8,617 nucleotides of DNA from Candidatus Woesearchaeota archaeon (GTDB lineage Archaea; Nanobdellota; Nanobdellia; CSSed11-243R1). The notes below the pieces were generated by a model. It ran no database searches. It was not told where the DNA came from and was given only the letters and a program-made list of their open reading frames with translations. Below, piece by piece: positions 1 to 5,003 of the stretch. The position numbers were made by a program, and so were the translations under genes. Positions within the stretch are counted from its first letter, which is position 1; the number at the start of each line of letters is the position of its first letter. The DNA lies in NCBI GenBank assembly GCA_007133845.1, contig SLLY01000026.1:1-8617 (forward strand), read 5' to 3'.

Positions 1-473
1 AATAATATGTGGCTTGAAAAACCTGCTATTACAAAAACCAATAAAACAATAAAATGTAGTAGATTCCAACCAAATAAAAAAGTAAATGGAATTGCTATCA
101 AAGCTACTGCTATCATTCCAGAAAATTTGTGTGTTGAACCTCTATGTTTTGGAATGAACAATTCATAAAAATAAATTAATAGAATAGGTACTGAAATGAA
201 AAATCCTATTTTTATAAAATCTCTATTCCACATCTTCCAAACAAAAAACAAATATCCAAATATAAATAAGATTATTGCGGGCATCACACCTTTCATAATT
301 TTTCTAGGTAATGATTTAGGATGATCTATATCTGGAAATTCTGAGGAAATTATTCCTAAAATAACGCCCACTACAATTATTCCCTGAGATATATTAAAAA
401 AATTATTGAAAATAAATGCTATTATCAAAGAAACAAGGGTTCCTGCGAGTAAATGTTTTTGAGCATTAGACAT
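1..473 (-). CDS. YdjM/DUF457-type membrane-bound metal-dependent hydrolase, C-terminus cut by window edge
   Basis: Reading from the ATG at 473 towards position 1 gives 157 open residues that run off the left edge, so the C-terminus is missing. The protein is very hydrophobic, with about four to five membrane segments. Two conserved polar patches stand out: SSEFPDIDHPKS (residues 43-54) and PKHRGSTHKF (108-117), followed by GFSSHIL at the edge. The D-x-D-H and H-R-G-x-T-H patches are the signature of the YdjM/DUF457 family (LexA-regulated YdjM in Escherichia coli), in which His and Asp residues are thought to bind a metal for an unknown hydrolytic reaction. An AT-rich TATA-like stretch at 485-498 lies about 20 bases upstream, so a leaderless mRNA is likely. 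The family is fairly sure; the substrate is unknown. Confidence 0.8.
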   Translation of the reverse strand, partial: MSNAQKHLLAGTLVSLIIAFIFNNFFNISQGIIVVGVILGIISSEFPDIDHPKSLPRKIMKGVMPAIILFIFGYLFFVWKMWNRDFIKIGFFISVPILLIYFYELFIPKHRGSTHKFSGMIAVALIAIPFTFLFGWNLLHFIVLLVFVIAGFSSHIL

Positions 474-484
474 AAAATTAGAAA

Positions 485-498
485 AATATTTAAATTAA
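485..498. promoter_or_regulatory. Shared TATA-like region of two divergent genes
   Basis: The stretch aatatttaaattaa is nearly symmetrical. It lies about 20 bases from the ATG at 473 on the minus strand and about 35-40 bases before the ATG at 531 on the plus strand. No other TATA-like sequence is found in the 57-base gap, so it may serve both directions. It is inferred from position and composition only. Confidence 0.45.
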
Positions 499-530
499 TT
501 TACTTTTCGGATTCTGTGGTGTAAAAAAAT

Positions 531-704
531 ATGACATACAATGTCGAAAACATAATACCAAGATGTCCTGGATGCAATTCACATTCAGATTATATAATAA
601 TTAATAAAAAAACTGGTGAAAAAAAATATTTTTGTAAAATCTGTGGGGACATTCATTTATATAAATATAATGGAGGAAAATGGGATATTATACAATTATT
701 CTAA
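531..704 (+). CDS. Small zinc-ribbon protein, 57 residues
   Basis: The ATG at 531 opens a 57-residue frame ending at TAA 702-704. It carries two cysteine knuckles, C12-P-G-C15 and C35-K-I-C38, separated by 19 residues: the four-cysteine pattern of a zinc ribbon. Between and after them lie a basic GEKKY turn and strand-like segments. The first knuckle begins RCPGC, like many archaeal stand-alone ribbons thought to contact nucleic acid or protein partners, but nothing here names the partner. The last nine bases overlap the 3' end of the convergent gene at 696-917. I do not recognise a specific family. The frame, the knuckle spacing and the position in an otherwise empty gap make it a credible gene. 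Confidence 0.75.
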   Translation: MTYNVENIIPRCPGCNSHSDYIIINKKTGEKKYFCKICGDIHLYKYNGGKWDIIQLF

Positions 705-917
705 GTTTGGTGCGAGACGAAACTTTTTTTTCCTTAAATACTTCATTCCTAAATAATATTTAATAAATTCTAAAATTAAAACATAAATAAGCGTAAATAC
801 AGCCAATATCAAAATCCATGGAGCTCTTGGTGCAACAAATATTCCTACAAGAATAACTATAATAAGTGTAGTAACTATTCTAAATATATCTTTCAATCCA
901 AAAGGCTTAACTTCCAC
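696..917 (-). CDS. Small two-helix membrane protein, 73 residues
   Basis: The frame starts at GTG (915-917 on the minus strand) and encodes 73 residues. Two hydrophobic segments are visible, about residues 11-29 (FRIVTTLIIVILVGIFVAP) and 33-55 (PWILILAVFTLIYVLILEFI), followed by a basic tail YLRKKKFRLAPN. The positive tail suggests that both ends lie in the cytoplasm. A TATA-like stretch around 936-946, read on the minus strand, lies about 24 bases before the GTG and supports a leaderless start there. It converges with and slightly overlaps the zinc-ribbon gene at 531-704. I do not recognise the family and assign no function. Confidence 0.65.
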   Translation of the reverse strand: MEVKPFGLKDIFRIVTTLIIVILVGIFVAPRAPWILILAVFTLIYVLILEFIKYYLGMKYLRKKKFRLAPNLE

Positions 918-958
918 GTCAAATAAACGTTTTACAGATTAAAATATGTTTTGATAAA

Positions 959-967
959 AATTTATAA
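959..967 (+). promoter_or_regulatory. TATA box for the gene at 991
   Basis: The sequence tttataaat is centred about 27 bases before the ATG at 991, the usual archaeal TATA-to-start distance. Transcription would therefore begin at or next to the ATG, giving a leaderless mRNA. No Shine-Dalgarno sequence precedes the ATG. Confidence 0.65.
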
Positions 968-990
968 ATAACACTTTTATATAAAAATAC

Positions 991-1902
991 ATGAAAAAGC
1001 ATCTTATTACACTAATATTGTTTTTCTTTTTAGTTATACCCGCTTCTTTTGGTAGTGTAAATATGTTAAGACAAGCTCCAAGAGAAGTTGAAATAGGTGA
1101 AATCATAACAGTACAGATTTCAATTCATTCTAATGAAGAGTTAAATAATTTTGACATTATTGAATTCACTCCTGTTGGTTGGAATATAATAGACTGGGAT
1201 ATAGAAAATTATAATAGAGATTCAATTGTTTTTGAAAGATTGGGTGTAAGAGAATATGAAAACAGGAGAAGGAGTCATTTCCATTGGCAATTTCTAGAGA
1301 AAATAAATGAGGGTGAAGAAATCATTCTTTCTTATGAGATAGAAGCAATAGACAGAGGAAGTATGGAATTTTTAACTGTATTCATGCATAAAGATGGGAT
1401 TATAGATCGAACAAGTTCATTGAATGTAATAAGAACAGAACCTCCCCCTCCTATTGAAGAAGAGATTTATGAAATAGATGTTTATCTCATATTATCAATA
1501 TTTTCAATTGTCTTTTTAATATTCTTAAGTTATTTTGGATATAAAAAAATTAAAATGTGGAGAATTAAACGTAAAAAATCGAAAGCTGAAAAAGTAGCTG
1601 AAAAGATATATGAAACAGATAAATACAAAACGTCAAATAAAAAACCTATTGAAGATTTAAGGCTTTTTATAAAATACGGAATTCAAAAAGGATACAAACT
1701 TGGAGAATTGGTTGATGCATTAAAAGGAGATGGAGTAAATACAGAATTGATTGAAAAAATTATTGAAAAAGATGAAATAAAAGATTCTGTCAAAAAAAGA
1801 AAGGTTTATCCTGAACAAGAAGTTATAAGAAAAATTAAAGATTTTATTGAAAATCTTTCAAAAGAAGAAGAAGAAAAAATACGTAGAGAACTTGAAAAAT
1901 AG
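991..1902 (+). CDS. Secreted, membrane-anchored protein with beta-rich ectodomain and helical cytoplasmic tail
   Basis: This 303-residue protein starts with a clear signal peptide (MKKHL, then hydrophobic residues 6-20). Residues 22-150 form a polar, strand-rich ectodomain beginning VNMLRQAPREVEIGEIITVQ, which resembles the beta-sandwich (COG1361/DUF11-like) modules of archaeal surface proteins. A proline run (PPPP, 151-154) links it to one membrane helix at about 163-184. The cytoplasmic tail is rich in Lys and Glu. Within it, residues 220-259 (LRLFIKYGIQKGYKLGEL, then DALKGDGV) look like the small helical repeat with a GY and an L-x-x-x-G pattern often found in DPANN membrane proteins. A single-pass receptor or envelope-tethering role is possible but not shown. 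The ATG follows the TATA box by a leaderless spacing. Confidence 0.7.
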   Translation: MKKHLITLILFFFLVIPASFGSVNMLRQAPREVEIGEIITVQISIHSNEELNNFDIIEFTPVGWNIIDWDIENYNRDSIVFERLGVREYENRRRSHFHWQFLEKINEGEEIILSYEIEAIDRGSMEFLTVFMHKDGIIDRTSSLNVIRTEPPPPIEEEIYEIDVYLILSIFSIVFLIFLSYFGYKKIKMWRIKRKKSKAEKVAEKIYETDKYKTSNKKPIEDLRLFIKYGIQKGYKLGELVDALKGDGVNTELIEKIIEKDEIKDSVKKRKVYPEQEVIRKIKDFIENLSKEEEEKIRRELEK

Positions 1903-1904
1903 TA

Positions 1905-1915
1905 AGATTTTAAAA
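1905..1915 (+). promoter_or_regulatory. TATA-like box of the tRNA gene
   Basis: The sequence agattttaaaa is centred about 29 bases before the first base of the mature tRNA. It starts three bases after the stop codon of the preceding gene, so the tRNA probably has its own promoter. A GTTCTTAT motif (1919-1926) lies between this box and the tRNA. Confidence 0.55.
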
Positions 1916-1938
1916 CGTGTTCTTATTTCAAATTATAT

Positions 1939-2063
1939 GCCTCGGTAGCTCAGTAGCCAGAGCGTCTGCCTTGTAAGCACCCTTTTCTTGAAAGAAAAGC
2001 GTGCACGGAAAAGAACTTCCTCAGGTAAGCAGAAGGTCGAGGGTGCGACTCCCTCCCGAGGCT
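1939..2063 (+). tRNA. tRNA-Thr(UGU) with a 52-base intron and abnormal elbow sequence
   Basis: The acceptor arms GCCTCGG (1939-1945) and CCGAGGC (2056-2062) pair perfectly. The D stem is GCTC/GAGC, the anticodon stem TCTGC/GCAGA, and the T stem GAGGG/CCCTC. The anticodon TGT is at 1972-1974 and reads threonine ACA. Removing 1976-2027 leaves a 73-base tRNA. The last base, T2063, is the U73 discriminator expected of archaeal tRNA-Thr; CCA is not encoded. Two usually invariant elbow features are missing. The D loop reads AGTAGCCA, so G18-G19 becomes G18-C19. The T loop reads TGCGACT, so position 55 is G instead of U (pseudouridine). These positions normally pair to form the elbow (G18 with 55, G19 with C56). 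All stems are intact, so the gene does not look like a decaying copy. The gene for a GNAT enzyme lies 39 bases downstream. Confidence 0.93.
1976..2027 (+). other. tRNA intron at position 37/38 with bulge-helix-bulge splice motif
   Basis: The exon bases CTTG (1970-1973) pair with intron bases CAGG (2022-2025) to form the four-pair central helix. Three-base bulges TAA (1974-1976) and TAA (2026-2028) flank it: the canonical substrate of the archaeal splicing endonuclease. Cutting after the second base of each bulge gives the boundaries listed. The 7-base GTAAGCA repeats at 1973-1979 and 2025-2031, so the boundary is ambiguous by sequence alone and is fixed by the structure. Inside the intron, GCAC-c-CTTTTC (1977-1987) pairs with GAAAAG-c-GTGC (1994-2004), and GGAA (2007-2010) with TTCC (2017-2020). 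Confidence 0.88.
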
Positions 2064-2070
2064 TACGTTT

Positions 2071-2080
2071 TTATATTTTA
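2071..2080 (+). promoter_or_regulatory. TATA box for the GNAT gene
   Basis: The sequence ttatatttta is centred about 26 bases before the ATG at 2102, consistent with a leaderless mRNA. It lies between the tRNA 3' end and the gene, so the enzyme need not be co-transcribed with the tRNA. Confidence 0.6.
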
Positions 2081-2101
2081 AAAACAATATAAAACCATAT
2101 T

Positions 2102-2542
2102 ATGAAAATAAGAAAAGCTAAAAAGGACGACTTTGAAAAATTGATTAAATTAATGGACGGATTCTGGTCTAATGTTAAAAAAAATAAATCTGAATATAAA
2201 AAGGCATATTTAAAAGAATTAACTGAAAAAAATGTTGATAGATTCTTACTTTTTGAAAATAATGAATTGATTGGATGTTTATCTTTAGTTAAATATTGGA
2301 TAGCACATACAAAAGGTTATCAAGTAATACTTGAAGAGATAATTGTCGATAAGAAATGTCGTGGGAAAGGTTATGGTAAAATTTTAATTGATTATGCTAT
2401 AGATTATTCTAAAAAATTAAAAGCTAAAGAATTGTGGCTGGAAACGAGCAAGGAAAACAAAGCTCAAGGATTGTACAAGAAAAAAATGGAAAAGGATGCT
2501 AATTCCGTTATATTCAAAATTAAATTTAATAAAATTTCTTAA
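2102..2542 (+). CDS. GNAT-family N-acetyltransferase
   Basis: The protein has 146 residues, the normal length of a single GNAT domain. It begins MKIRKAKKDDFEKLIKLM, the usual first strand and helix. Residues 78-92 contain the acyl-CoA binding motif: strand LEEIIVD followed by C-R87-G-K-G90-Y-G92, matching R/Q-x-x-G-x-G/A, then the helix KILIDYAIDYSKKL. Strand LWLETS (111-116) and the helix with N119 and Y125 (residues 118-128) form the rest of the fold. Members move an acetyl group from acetyl-CoA to an amine on a small molecule, a protein or an aminoacyl group. The substrate cannot be told from sequence. It is cytoplasmic, with no signal or membrane helix. The Lys-rich composition matches its neighbours. 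It sits directly downstream of the unusual tRNA-Thr, which may be chance. Confidence 0.88.
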   Translation: MKIRKAKKDDFEKLIKLMDGFWSNVKKNKSEYKKAYLKELTEKNVDRFLLFENNELIGCLSLVKYWIAHTKGYQVILEEIIVDKKCRGKGYGKILIDYAIDYSKKLKAKELWLETSKENKAQGLYKKKMEKDANSVIFKIKFNKIS

Positions 2543-2580
2543 AAAAAGACATTCTATGCAAAATTATCAAAAACGAAACA

Positions 2581-2588
2581 TTTATATT
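2581..2588 (+). promoter_or_regulatory. TATA box for the structured RNA
   Basis: The sequence tttatatt is centred about 25 bases before A2610, the first base of the closing helix of the proposed RNA at 2608-2842. The position fits a transcription start near 2608-2612. Confidence 0.5.
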
Positions 2589-2607
2589 CATTGAAAAACA
2601 CATATAT

Positions 2608-2842
2608 CTATTGGACAATTCAGTTGGCTTTGTAAGAAAAAGCTGGGTACTGTAGCGGATCCATGTTAAGCAATCAGTTCAATTTTTGCGTGATGTCTGG
2701 ACTTTATCTCATCATGTAAGAATCTGCTTGAAAAAATTCGTTATATCCCAAGGAGATAACCTTTAATGAAGTTGAAATGAGTTTTCGGATTAAGTGGCTT
2801 TTTTGAATGGAACTCCCTGCTGAGTCCAGTAATTTCTTTTTT
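2608..2842 (+). ncRNA. Candidate structured RNA of about 235 bases, family not recognised
   Basis: The gap 2543-2890 has no credible protein frame and is less AT-rich than the other gaps. The two ends pair: A2610-C2616 (ATTGGAC) with G2824-T2830 (GTCCAGT), then CAG (2621-2623) with CTG (2820-2822). Inside are a hairpin 2624-2631/2639-2646 (with G-U pairs), a helix CGTGATG (2689-2695) with CATCATG (2710-2716), a hairpin GTTAT-a-TCC / GGA-g-ATAAC (2740-2760), and CTTTAAT/ATTAAG (2761-2767 with 2789-2794). The loop of the second helix holds CTGGAC (2697-2702), which could pair with GTCCAG (2824-2829) in place of the closing helix. A TATA box precedes it and a T-run ends it. I found none of the conserved blocks of archaeal RNase P, SRP or 5S RNA. 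A stand-alone RNA is most likely; a leader of the next gene is less likely because a terminator intervenes. Confidence 0.65.
2833..2842 (+). terminator. T-run terminator of the structured RNA
   Basis: The run ttctttttta follows the 3' strand of the closing helix within three bases. Archaeal RNA polymerase ends transcripts at such T-runs, so this probably sets the 3' end of the RNA. Confidence 0.5.
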
Positions 2843-2860
2843 ATTATAACAAATAGAAAG

Positions 2861-2869
2861 TTAAATAAA
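2861..2869 (+). promoter_or_regulatory. TATA-like box for the basic peptide gene
   Basis: The sequence ttaaataaa is centred about 26 bases before the ATG at 2891. A GGTTCTTAT motif (2871-2879) lies between the two, as in other promoters of this window. A leaderless start is expected. Confidence 0.5.
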
Positions 2870-2890
2870 AGGTTCTTATTTTAAATATTT

Positions 2891-2974
2891 ATGAAATGTG
2901 GTAGAGGAAAAAGAAAAACGGGTACTAAAGACAAGATACGTGCAGCCAGAAGAAAGCGAAGAAAGAATAAATAA
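2891..2974 (+). CDS. 27-residue, highly basic peptide, possibly a ribosomal protein
   Basis: The frame encodes 27 residues, of which 15 are Lys or Arg, one is acidic (D14) and one is Cys (C3). It begins MKCGRGKRKTGT and ends with the helix-like RAARRKRRKNK. Size and composition match minimal ribosomal proteins such as eL41, which is about 25 residues and one basic helix, but I cannot align it with confidence, and an eS30 remnant or another RNA-binding peptide is equally possible. A well-placed promoter precedes it, and its stop lies 10 bases before the convergent ATP-grasp gene. It sits directly after the structured RNA, so it may act with RNA. The composition could also arise by chance in AT/purine-rich DNA, hence the moderate confidence. 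Confidence 0.6.
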   Translation: MKCGRGKRKTGTKDKIRAARRKRRKNK

Positions 2975-2983
2975 TTAAAAATT

Positions 2984-4051
2984 TTATTTTAGCAGCCTAT
3001 ATTTGTCTATCATATGATCTATTAAATATGGAGCGAGTCCATTTTTAGAGATTATTTCATCGTCTTTGTAAACTTTTTTTAAATTTTTCCATCCAGGATT
3101 TTCTCCATTGATTTCTAAAAAATAAATTTCGTCTGTATCTGGATTCAATAGAAAATCTATTGCAGATATATCTACACCAGATCTTTTATGAATCCATAGA
3201 GATATTTTTTTTTGTAATTCGCTTAATTCATAATGTTCTTTTTTCTTGTTGTATTGTGCTCTAAAATCTCCTTCCGATGGTTCTCTTATATAAGAACCTT
3301 TTATATCATTCTCATAGTATCCACTTCCAACTATTTGAACTCTTAAATCTATACATCCTTCTTTCATATCTTGCACGATAAAATTAGTTCTCTCATAATT
3401 ATCTATTAATGCTCTATATGGCGAACCTATAGGAAATGGCATGATACCGCCACCGCCTCTACCATTATGATCCTTAGCTACAACAGGGGTGTGTCCACCT
3501 TGAAACCTAGTTCTTATATATTCCTTTACCTCTTCTTTGTTCTCCGGATTGGAATTTTTTAAATTAAATATTCTTGTTTTAGGAATTAATTCTTTCAATT
3601 CAAATCCATCTATTTCAATATTACACGTCAATATATCTAAGATCGAATAAATTTTATTATTGCAATATTTAATAGATTCTAAAGAATTAGTCATAGGAAT
3701 ATCAAGTTTTTCTATCGCTCTTTTAACAATAATTGGTTCACTTTCCCATGATGCGGGTTTAAATCCCCTTATATATAAATAATCCACATCCGAAAATTCT
3801 TCTTTGAACAATCGAACTTCATTTTCTTTTAACCATTTTCTTCCTACAAATTCATCTTTTTTATTTCTAGAAAAGATATATTCTTTTTTTCTTTTATAAT
3901 ACTTAAAATTATTACCTTCAAAAAAAATGTCCTGAGGATTGATTATTCTATAATTTATATCTTCTCTTTCGTCTATTTCATTAATTATATCATATAAACC
4001 TTTATTCTTTTGAGGTTTACCTGTACATGCAGTTAAAATACCTATTTCCAT
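2984..4051 (-). CDS. RimK-like ATP-grasp ligase
   Basis: This 355-residue cytoplasmic enzyme should join a carboxylate to an amine or thiol through an acyl-phosphate, using ATP. Residues 1-120 are the pre-ATP-grasp domain (IGILTACTG near the start, YIRGFKPASWESEP at 92-105, DIPMTNS at 117-123). The ATP-grasp core follows: VVAKDHNGRGGGGI (190-203) is the phosphate-binding lysine plus a glycine-rich loop, FIVQDM (224-229) the adenine contact, DLRVQIVG (235-242), SYIREPSEGDFRAQYN (253-268) the RimK-type R...GDFRA block, and IDFLLNPDTDEIYFLEING (298-316) with metal ligands D299, E313 and N315, then ENPGW. The GDFRA block and the ending EINGxxPG place it near RimK, LysX, MptN/CofF and glutathione synthetase. 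The substrate cannot be assigned. It stands alone, with no peptide or carrier-protein gene beside it. It is divergent from the gene at 4165, with a TATA-like sequence near 4073-4082. Confidence 0.85.
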   Translation of the reverse strand: MEIGILTACTGKPQKNKGLYDIINEIDEREDINYRIINPQDIFFEGNNFKYYKRKKEYIFSRNKKDEFVGRKWLKENEVRLFKEEFSDVDYLYIRGFKPASWESEPIIVKRAIEKLDIPMTNSLESIKYCNNKIYSILDILTCNIEIDGFELKELIPKTRIFNLKNSNPENKEEVKEYIRTRFQGGHTPVVAKDHNGRGGGGIMPFPIGSPYRALIDNYERTNFIVQDMKEGCIDLRVQIVGSGYYENDIKGSYIREPSEGDFRAQYNKKKEHYELSELQKKISLWIHKRSGVDISAIDFLLNPDTDEIYFLEINGENPGWKNLKKVYKDDEIISKNGLAPYLIDHMIDKYRLLK

Positions 4052-4072
4052 TCCAACATCTATAAATTTACG

Positions 4073-4082
4073 ATTATATAAT
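4073..4082 (-). promoter_or_regulatory. TATA-like box for the ATP-grasp gene
   Basis: The sequence attatataat is centred about 26 bases upstream of the ATG ending at 4051 on the minus strand. A second AT-rich stretch nearer the ATG lies too close to act as a TATA box. Confidence 0.5.
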
Positions 4083-4126
4083 AGTTAAAAATCTATGTAT
4101 TTATAAAGTTTGTCAAATAATGAGAT

Positions 4127-4136
4127 TTTATAAAAT
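4127..4136 (+). promoter_or_regulatory. TATA box for the gene at 4165
   Basis: The sequence tttataaaat is centred about 33 bases before the ATG at 4165, so a leader of several bases is possible. A TTCTTAT motif (4143-4149) follows it. Confidence 0.45.
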
Positions 4137-4155
4137 CTAAAATTCTTATACATTC

Positions 4156-4161
4156 GGTGAT
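4156..4161 (+). promoter_or_regulatory. Shine-Dalgarno sequence GGTGAT that decides the start at 4165
   Basis: GGTGAT is the 3' half of the archaeal consensus GGAGGTGATC and ends three bases before the ATG at 4165, a good spacing for that half. The next in-frame ATG (4174) is 12 bases away, which fits less well. The transcript may start near 4157, so part of the site could be outside the mRNA. Confidence 0.45.
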
Positions 4162-4164
4162 GTT

Positions 4165-4548
4165 ATGGAGAAAATGAAACTTAAACTTGAAAATATGTTA
4201 GTGCTGAATATAGTGATTTTTGCAGTGGTTGGAATTATGCATTTTTTAAGATTTATTCTTGGAACAAGCGTCCATATTGGAAATTTTGAACTTCCTGTGT
4301 GGTTAAGTGGAGTAGCTGTATTAATACTATTATTTTTAATATGGCAAAATTGGATTAAAACAGAAAAAACGAAAATAACATGTGCAAAAATATTAATGGG
4401 TATATTTGCAGTGGATTTGATTGGAGTACTTGGATTTTGGTATTATGACATTGTATGGTTTGGAATTAGTGGAATAACATACATATATATAGCAATAGTA
4501 GACGTATTAATAATAGCAGGATTATTCTGGTACATTAAAAAGAAATAA
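4165..4548 (+). CDS. Four-helix membrane protein, 127 residues
   Basis: Four hydrophobic segments are visible: about residues 11-31 (LVLNIVIFAVVGIMHFLRFI), 43-62 (LPVWLSGVAVLILLFLIWQN), 72-93, and 100-123 (ITYIYIAIVDVLIIAGLFWY). Short charged loops separate them, with KTEKTK after helix 2 and KKK at the end, so both ends are probably cytoplasmic. Helix 3 includes LGFWYYDIVWFG, which is rich in aromatic residues near the membrane surface. There are no clear catalytic residues, and I do not recognise the family. The ATG at 4165 is preferred because of the upstream GGTGAT. It is divergent from the ATP-grasp gene and converges on the redox operon, ending 23 bases from it. Confidence 0.65.
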   Translation: MEKMKLKLENMLVLNIVIFAVVGIMHFLRFILGTSVHIGNFELPVWLSGVAVLILLFLIWQNWIKTEKTKITCAKILMGIFAVDLIGVLGFWYYDIVWFGISGITYIYIAIVDVLIIAGLFWYIKKK

Positions 4549-4551
4549 ATT

Positions 4552-4571
4552 ATTTTTCTTTTTTTATTTTT
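4552..4571 (+). terminator. T-run terminator between convergent genes
   Basis: Three runs of T (5, 7 and 7 bases), separated by single bases, follow the stop codon at 4546-4548 within a few bases. This would stop transcription from the plus-strand gene before it enters the convergent thioredoxin gene. I see no matching T-run on the minus strand here. Confidence 0.5.
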
Positions 4572-5003
4572 TTAACAAACAGTTTCTATACAAATTTCTA
4601 TCTTAGATTCTATTTCAGAACGATAAGTGCTTGAAAAACCTACCCAGTATCTATTAGCAATAAATGTTGTAGGAACACCACTTGGACGCATATCATACGC
4701 GTTTCCAATTTGTTGAAAAGTTTGAATATTTTCCGGTATCCTTAATTCAAAAGATTTTATTTCTATTTCATCTCCATAAATTTCTTCCATTTCTTTTAAA
4801 AATTCAGATTGCACAGAACACACAGGACAATTTCTATCCCAAAAATAATAAACAATGAGTTGTCCATCTTCATTATATTTAACTATTTCAACGTTTTCTT
4901 TTTCTCCTGTTTGAGGACTACCTCTTAAAAATAAAACAGACATAAATAAAAATAATAAAATTAAAAATCCAAAACTCATCAAAATTTTTTTATTTATTTT
5001 CAT
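4572..5003 (-). CDS. Membrane-anchored thioredoxin-like protein, CPVC active site
   Basis: The protein has 143 residues. Residues 7-26 form an N-terminal membrane anchor, and the rest is a thioredoxin fold facing outside. The redox motif is C59-P-V-C62, preceded by the strand IVYYFWDRN. The cis-proline loop reads SGVPTTFI, with P111. The domain ends with a second cysteine pair, C138-x4-C143, at the very C-terminus. Much of it aligns with the thioredoxin part of the fusion protein upstream in the operon: AYDMRPSGVPTTFI and YWVGF against SYDMEPSGVPTTFI and HWVGF, so the two are paralogues. Its ATG overlaps the last 14 bases of that gene, which implies co-transcription and probably coupled translation. 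It should take electrons from the CcdA part of its partner and reduce or exchange disulfides outside the membrane. The client is unknown. Confidence 0.88.
   Translation of the reverse strand: MKINKKILMSFGFLILLFLFMSVLFLRGSPQTGEKENVEIVKYNEDGQLIVYYFWDRNCPVCSVQSEFLKEMEEIYGDEIEIKSFELRIPENIQTFQQIGNAYDMRPSGVPTTFIANRYWVGFSSTYRSEIESKIEICIETVC

Noticed and set aside
1976..2027. tRNA intron as an inserted mobile element or guide RNA
   Set aside because: It is only 52 bases, has a standard bulge-helix-bulge and no coding capacity; I saw no C/D boxes in it.
2663..2716. Short frame starting at an ATG inside the structured RNA
   Set aside because: Only about 17 codons, no ribosome site, and it crosses the proposed helices; the RNA explanation fits better.
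2691..2823. Box C/D-like TGATG (2691-2695) and CTGA (2820-2823) in the structured RNA
   Set aside because: The flanking complementary bases lie on the wrong sides of the boxes to form a kink-turn, and the spacing is far longer than in archaeal C/D guide RNAs.
2608..2842. RNase P RNA, SRP RNA or a known riboswitch
   Set aside because: I could not find the conserved GAGGAA or ACAGAA blocks of RNase P, the helix-8 motif of SRP RNA, or the cores of fluoride or TPP riboswitches. A highly reduced form cannot be excluded by eye.
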